64,000 bases of DNA from Solanum dulcamara (Eukaryota > Streptophyta > Magnoliopsida > Solanales > Solanaceae): NCBI RefSeq assembly GCF_947179165.1, contig NC_077237.1, positions 58,486,023 through 58,550,022 of the forward strand, read 5' to 3'. The translations under genes were made by a program, and so were the position numbers. A model generated the notes under the pieces. It saw only the letters and a list, made by a program, of their open reading frames with translations. It had not been told where the DNA came from and searched no databases. Shown here piece by piece: positions 59,900 through 64,000 of the stretch. Every line of letters begins with the position of its first letter. Within the stretch, counting starts at the first letter, position 1.

Positions 59900-60600
59900 G
59901 TCATGAGCTAGTGTTGTTAACTTCAAAGATAGTTGGGATGATTATCTATCTCTTATCAAGTTGCCTACAATAATAACTATTACTCCAGTATCCTAATGGC
60001 CCCGTACAAGACTGGTAGAGCAAGATGTGTAAGTCCCCTATTGGAAGGGTCGATGTTAGAGAGACTAAGCTAAAAGGCCCCGACATGATTGAGCAAGCTA
60101 AGGATTAGCATCCCAGAGTCAAAAAAAATGATATAAAGATAATCGACACCGGCAGTTAGAATTTAAATTGATGATTAGGTGTTCGTAACAGGGTCACTTA
60201 GGAAGGGAGTAATAAGATTCAATGAGAAAAGAAAACTTAGCCCAAAATACATTAGATTGTATTAAGTTGCTCGTAAGGTGGGCAAAGTGGCCGGTAAGTT
60301 GAGCTTACCACCTTATTTGGAAACTATACACCCAGCCCATCAGATAGGGATGCTTCGCAAAGATACTAACGAGCCACCCAGGGTATGTTCCATAGATGAT
60401 GTCCAGGAAATGGAATCCTGCAAGGAACAACCTATCTCCATATTAGATCGGTAAACTGGAAGATCGTAGACTAATGACGTGCCTTCCGTCAAGATATTGT
60501 GGCAAAACCAAAACCAGAAAAGGCGATGACTTGAGAAATTGAAGAGGACATAAAACAGAAGTATTCATACCCATTCCCAATGTCTACAGAAAAACCCAAC
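59900..60600 (+). pseudogene. Element G pol remnant: integrase core to chromodomain-like tail
   Basis: Broken reading with FKDSWDDYLSLIK-like then AYNNNYYSSILMAPYKTG (about 59925-60020) from the integrase core. Next is KLSPKYIRLY-type with VGKVAGKLSLPPYLETIHPA and MLRKDTNEPP (about 60235-60380). Then VPSVKILWQNQNQ and a decayed tail with YPFPMST (60480-60590). Matches the C tail at 4086-4358. Confidence 0.75.
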
Positions 60601-60724
60601 TCCTGAAACTCGTATATTAATTACTTGGATGAAAATATGTGTGATCGCAATAGAAAACAATCTCCCTACAATTGGTATAAGGTCTTGAGGGAAGTTTTAT
60701 TTAACATTTAGGGATGAATGTTCT

Positions 60725-60738
60725 AAAGGGGGGAAGGA
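60725..60738 (+). other. Polypurine tract of element G
   Basis: AAAGGGGGGAAGGA directly before the 3' LTR; identical to the PPT of C. Confidence 0.92.
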
Positions 60739-63559
60739 TGTTACACCCCACACTCTGGAGCTTGGAATGTATCTTAAGCTTCTTAGCAGTTACTATGTGA
60801 GCCGGATAATCTACAACGCTATTAAATAACTCCAAGGAAGGGAGAATGTGAAACCCCATAGTAGGGAAGGTTGGAAATAGGGTTATGAGAAGTCGAAAAA
60901 AGTTAGAGGCCAAGTAAGGAGTTGTAGGACTCGACTTACCTACGTAAGCTACCAACTTAGAAGTCCTACACACTTAAGCTACTTGAGTACACGTCGAGCT
61001 TAAGTAGCAAAGAGTGCATAGGCTCTTGAAGTAATATGTGATTACGAGATCACAAAAGAGAAATAAGGAAATGACGCGCCTACTCAAAGCGAGTAGGTGA
61101 TGCACCTACGTGGAAAAACAGGTGATGCACCTACTTAGGGTCAAGTAGGTGACGTAGAAGCTTGGGGTGGACCCCACTGCCACATGGTAGAATGTAATTG
61201 GCCACATGGGTTGAGGTGGCACCCTAGGAGGCTGCCACATGTCACCCTAGGGGGATGCCACATGTCACCCTAGGGGGATGCCACGTTGAACCTTCTAAAT
61301 AGGAGTATATATATGTGTTAAGTGACTCTTAGTCACATTTATCATCCAAATATTCAGCCAAAAGAAAGGAAAAAAATGTGAAGAACACAAGGAACAAGAC
61401 AGGCACGGTTTTGAGAAATTAAAGGTAAGTTCTTTAATTTTTCTGCGTGAATTAATTATCTATAGTGTTACTCAACCACATGGAGATATATATATGTATA
61501 TTATGATTCATACGGAACCATGACTTCATCCCTACACTTGGAAAAAAAATAGGAGAAAGTTGAAGAGAAAAACGTTAGGGCCAAGAAGAGGGAGCTACGG
61601 GTTTGGGGCTGCCATGGTAAGCCTCCGAGTTTCATTCTGTGAATTAATTATTTGAGGTGTACCATGGTTATATAATGGTGTTTGATAACAAAAAAATTCA
61701 ATTTGGGGCAGTGGAGAAGTAACACAATCAGCCCGCTCAGTTTCAGCACGTTTGGAGAAGTTTCGAGTTGTAATTTGACAGTTTTGGCCAATTTTGGTTA
61801 AGGCAAGGTTTCTCCATTCAATTTGGAATTTATTGTTTTGTATGGAGTGAATTATATTCCTTGTGTGTGGCTGGAAACGTAAAAATGGTATAGGAATGCT
61901 TGACCTTGGGGACAATCCAAATTCTAGTCGTTATAGTTGAATTGTCACCGAAGTAAAGTGTTGTTCTTGTGGTGTGATGCTGCAGGTGTGTGGGGGTTTG
62001 CTTAAACATATGCTGCAGGTTGTTGTTGTTGGTTGTCTGTAGTGATTAGGGGTGTAATTGGAAATTTGTATAGGGCATATTATAGGGGAGGTGCTGCCCA
62101 ATTTTTGTTAACGCCTTAACTAATTAAAGAACTAGTCGAGGAGACAAACAAGGAAATAGATTCCATGAATACTAAGGTGAAACCTAAGATGATGGAAAGC
62201 TAATAATGGTTAATATTCGTATTACTTTTATGTTGAATAGGTTCAAAGGACGACGGGGCGAACGGGATAAAGAGTAACTCATAAGATGTATGTGAAGCTT
62301 CTCTTGACATATTTTTGGTATAGGTATGTAAAGCCTATTCTTTCTGTTCTTCTGGCATGTCTTAGTTGTAAGTTAAATATGATACGAGCTCCGGGGTAAC
62401 TCCATCCTTGAACATCTCTTATTTTCTTTTGAACATCGAACTCTTATAATAGTTGAACTAGTTCCCTGGAAAGTTATATATATTAAAGAGATATTAGCTA
62501 TACAGGCTCCTAGTTTGAGAGACTAAATGACGACAAGTGCTTCTGAAGTCATAAGCAGTTAGCATTAGTATAGTACATGTCTAGGGTCCCTGAGATCCTA
62601 ACTGATATAGCCCCAAGTAACAGTTAGAGGGCACTTGACATAATTATATTCCTACCCTGATATCCAGGTGAGTCTCAGATAATGATTTAAACTGTGTTTT
62701 GTTTCTCACTACTCTACTCGTGTATACTGTAACACTTCTTCTCTGAGTCCCAGGCCGGTTATCGGATTCGTGCACAATTCTACTGCATTGTTCATTGAGC
62801 CCTCACTAGAGGGCCGGGTACGTATGTATATATGTGATGATGTGATGATGTGTTGTAATAAGGAGGTGATGGTTCTACAGATATGATTCACCGAATCCCT
62901 GATAGGGCCGGCTATATTAAAAAATTAAGCATGCATGATTTTACTTTTCCAAGTATAGGTTTCTGATTTGATATTTTATCCCCTGTTTCTCTATTTCAGA
63001 TATGCCTCTAGTCGTATTGTATTATATTTTACATACTCAGTACATATATCGTACTGACCCCTTTTCTCGGGGGGGCTGCGTTTCATGCCCGCAGGTACAG
63101 GTACAGGTTTTGGGAGTCCGTCAGCTTAGGATTCCACTCAGCTCAACTAGAAGAGGCTCCATTATATCAGAGCCTAGTTTTTGGCACTGGACGCTGATGT
63201 ATAGTATTTTTTTGTTATTCAGGGGTACGGCGGGGGCCCTATCCCACTATATGTTGTCGTTAATATTATTTGAGGTCTGTAGACATGTATATATGGGTTG
63301 TATGTGTAAGTTTTATTTAGTTGGGTGTACATGAAATATTGTAAAAGTTTATATGTATGGCATCCTCGTCGGCTTACGTGCCCTTTCATGATGTGATACA
63401 AATGAAAGAGGCTACTGATTAATGAAAATGTTATCACCTAATAGGGATCTTTTGCATGGTATTATGTTAATTACAGTTCGACTTGACCACAACTGATAGA
63501 CCCGTATACGGGGGTTCAGATCGGACCCTAGTGTTGGCCTACGGGGTTGGGTCATGACA
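60739..63559 (+). repeat. 3' LTR of element G (2821 bp)
   Basis: Starts TGTTACACCCCACACTCTGG and ends GGGTCATGACA. Differs from the 5' LTR by a deletion of about 180 bp near 61996, an extra copy of 'gtcaccctagggggatgcca' (about 61230-61285), a small 'gatgatgt' duplication near 62836, and scattered substitutions. These differences arose after insertion. Confidence 0.93.
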
Positions 63560-63574
63560 CAGAGTTACTTCTAC

Positions 63575-64000
63575 CTTTGCTTTTTTTTTAGAAGGTAACA
63601 GTCTTGTATTGTATTCCAATAAACCAAACCTGCCACAATATGTTACATGTTTACTAATTACGAAAAAGGAGAGAATCAGGAGGATCTTTAACCCTATTTA
63701 TCAAAAAATTACAATGTGCCTAAAGTATTCATTACTGATTCTAGATCTTTCATATACTCTTGTTTAAGCCAAAAATGAAATAAAACCAAGCAATTCACTT
63801 TATCTTCTGGATGTTGTTATTTTTGTTCTGGAAGCATCTGAGGTTCCTCTCTTTCCATACTGACCACCAATACAAGTGGGAATGATCTTCCATCTTTCTT
63901 TATGACTAGGCATATAGGCAAAGCTACTCCATATCTTTAGGGTCTGGACAATATCTCTTGGCATCACCCACAGTAGGCCCTTTCAAGTTGAAAAAAAATG
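63575..64000 (-). pseudogene. LINE-like 3' fragment
   Basis: The minus-strand reading includes YWWSVWKERNLRCFQNKNNN and IQKIK (about 63785-63880), the C-terminal reading common at the end of plant LINE reverse-transcriptase ORFs. It is followed by a 3' untranslated part and an A-run (63581-63589 as T on +). It has stops and continues past the window end. Because G inserted just left of the A-run, the LINE tail is older than G or sits at its target. Confidence 0.6.

Larger units (their letters stand above)
53595..63559 (+). mobile_element. Complete giant-LTR retrotransposon G (C-family relative)
   Basis: LTRs 53595-56583 and 60739-63559 enclose a 4.16 kb internal region. Perfect CAGAG duplications flank it (53590-53594, 63560-63564). 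The PBS is at 56588 and the PPT at 60725-60738 is identical to C's. It is homologous to C through LTR ends, PBS-proximal internal sequence, pol tail and PPT, but LTRs are shorter and more diverged. The internal region is full of stops. Both C and G carry a 5S-derived segment, in opposite element orientation. Confidence 0.95.

Noticed and set aside
61595..61915. 106-codon reverse-strand ORF in the G 3' LTR
   Set aside because: It is antisense within an LTR. The 5' LTR counterpart (54421-54770) is interrupted.

Overview
This window is plant nuclear repeat DNA, most likely from a Solanaceae-type eudicot. The evidence is dense nested LTR retrotransposons with initiator-Met-tRNA primer sites, Ty3/gypsy chromovirus-like and Ty1/copia pol remnants, LTR pieces of the type common in Solanaceae, and a nuclear fragment of the plastid rRNA promoter and 16S leader. 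I found no intact host gene and no intact transposon ORF. Every recognisable protein sequence is a broken gag or pol fragment. Element letters A-G and S1/S2 are my own labels.

Left part (1-23574): a four-element nest. Element A is a + strand Ty3/gypsy. Its pol runs 11784-14145 and 20881-21190, its 3' LTR is 21462-23569, and its 5' half lies left of the window. Its RT is interrupted by B, a minus-strand LTR (1-507 plus 11098-11783). B is split by C (508-11092), a complete minus-strand element with 3.46 kb LTRs and a CCATG target-site duplication (TSD). A's integrase tail is interrupted by D (14147-20876), a minus-strand gypsy with PBS, gag, pol, PPT and one LTR only.

Middle (23575-48231): S1 (24040-27510) is a solo LTR of the C family with TSD ATTAT. 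S2 (27670-29933) is a second, different solo LTR. Ty1/copia fragments in both orientations follow (30430-32981). Element E (32982-47881) has the order LTR-internal-LTR-internal with no third LTR, and it ends against a copia LTR remnant. Its second internal copy was split by solo LTR F (43586-46147, TSD ATACA) and carries a plastid 16S-leader insertion (47267-47363).

Right part (48232-64000): AT-rich unassigned sequence, a MITE-like piece and degenerate LTR fragments (49740-52700). Then comes G (53595-63559), a complete + strand relative of C with TSD CAGAG. A LINE 3' fragment follows on the minus strand.

The most unusual observation is that the related elements C and G each carry a 5S-rRNA-derived segment in the internal region, in opposite orientations relative to the element. 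C-family LTRs also share a TATA box, conserved splice-donor-like sites, a possible acceptor, and dense palindromic repeats. Similarity statements are by eye; no alignments or database searches were run.
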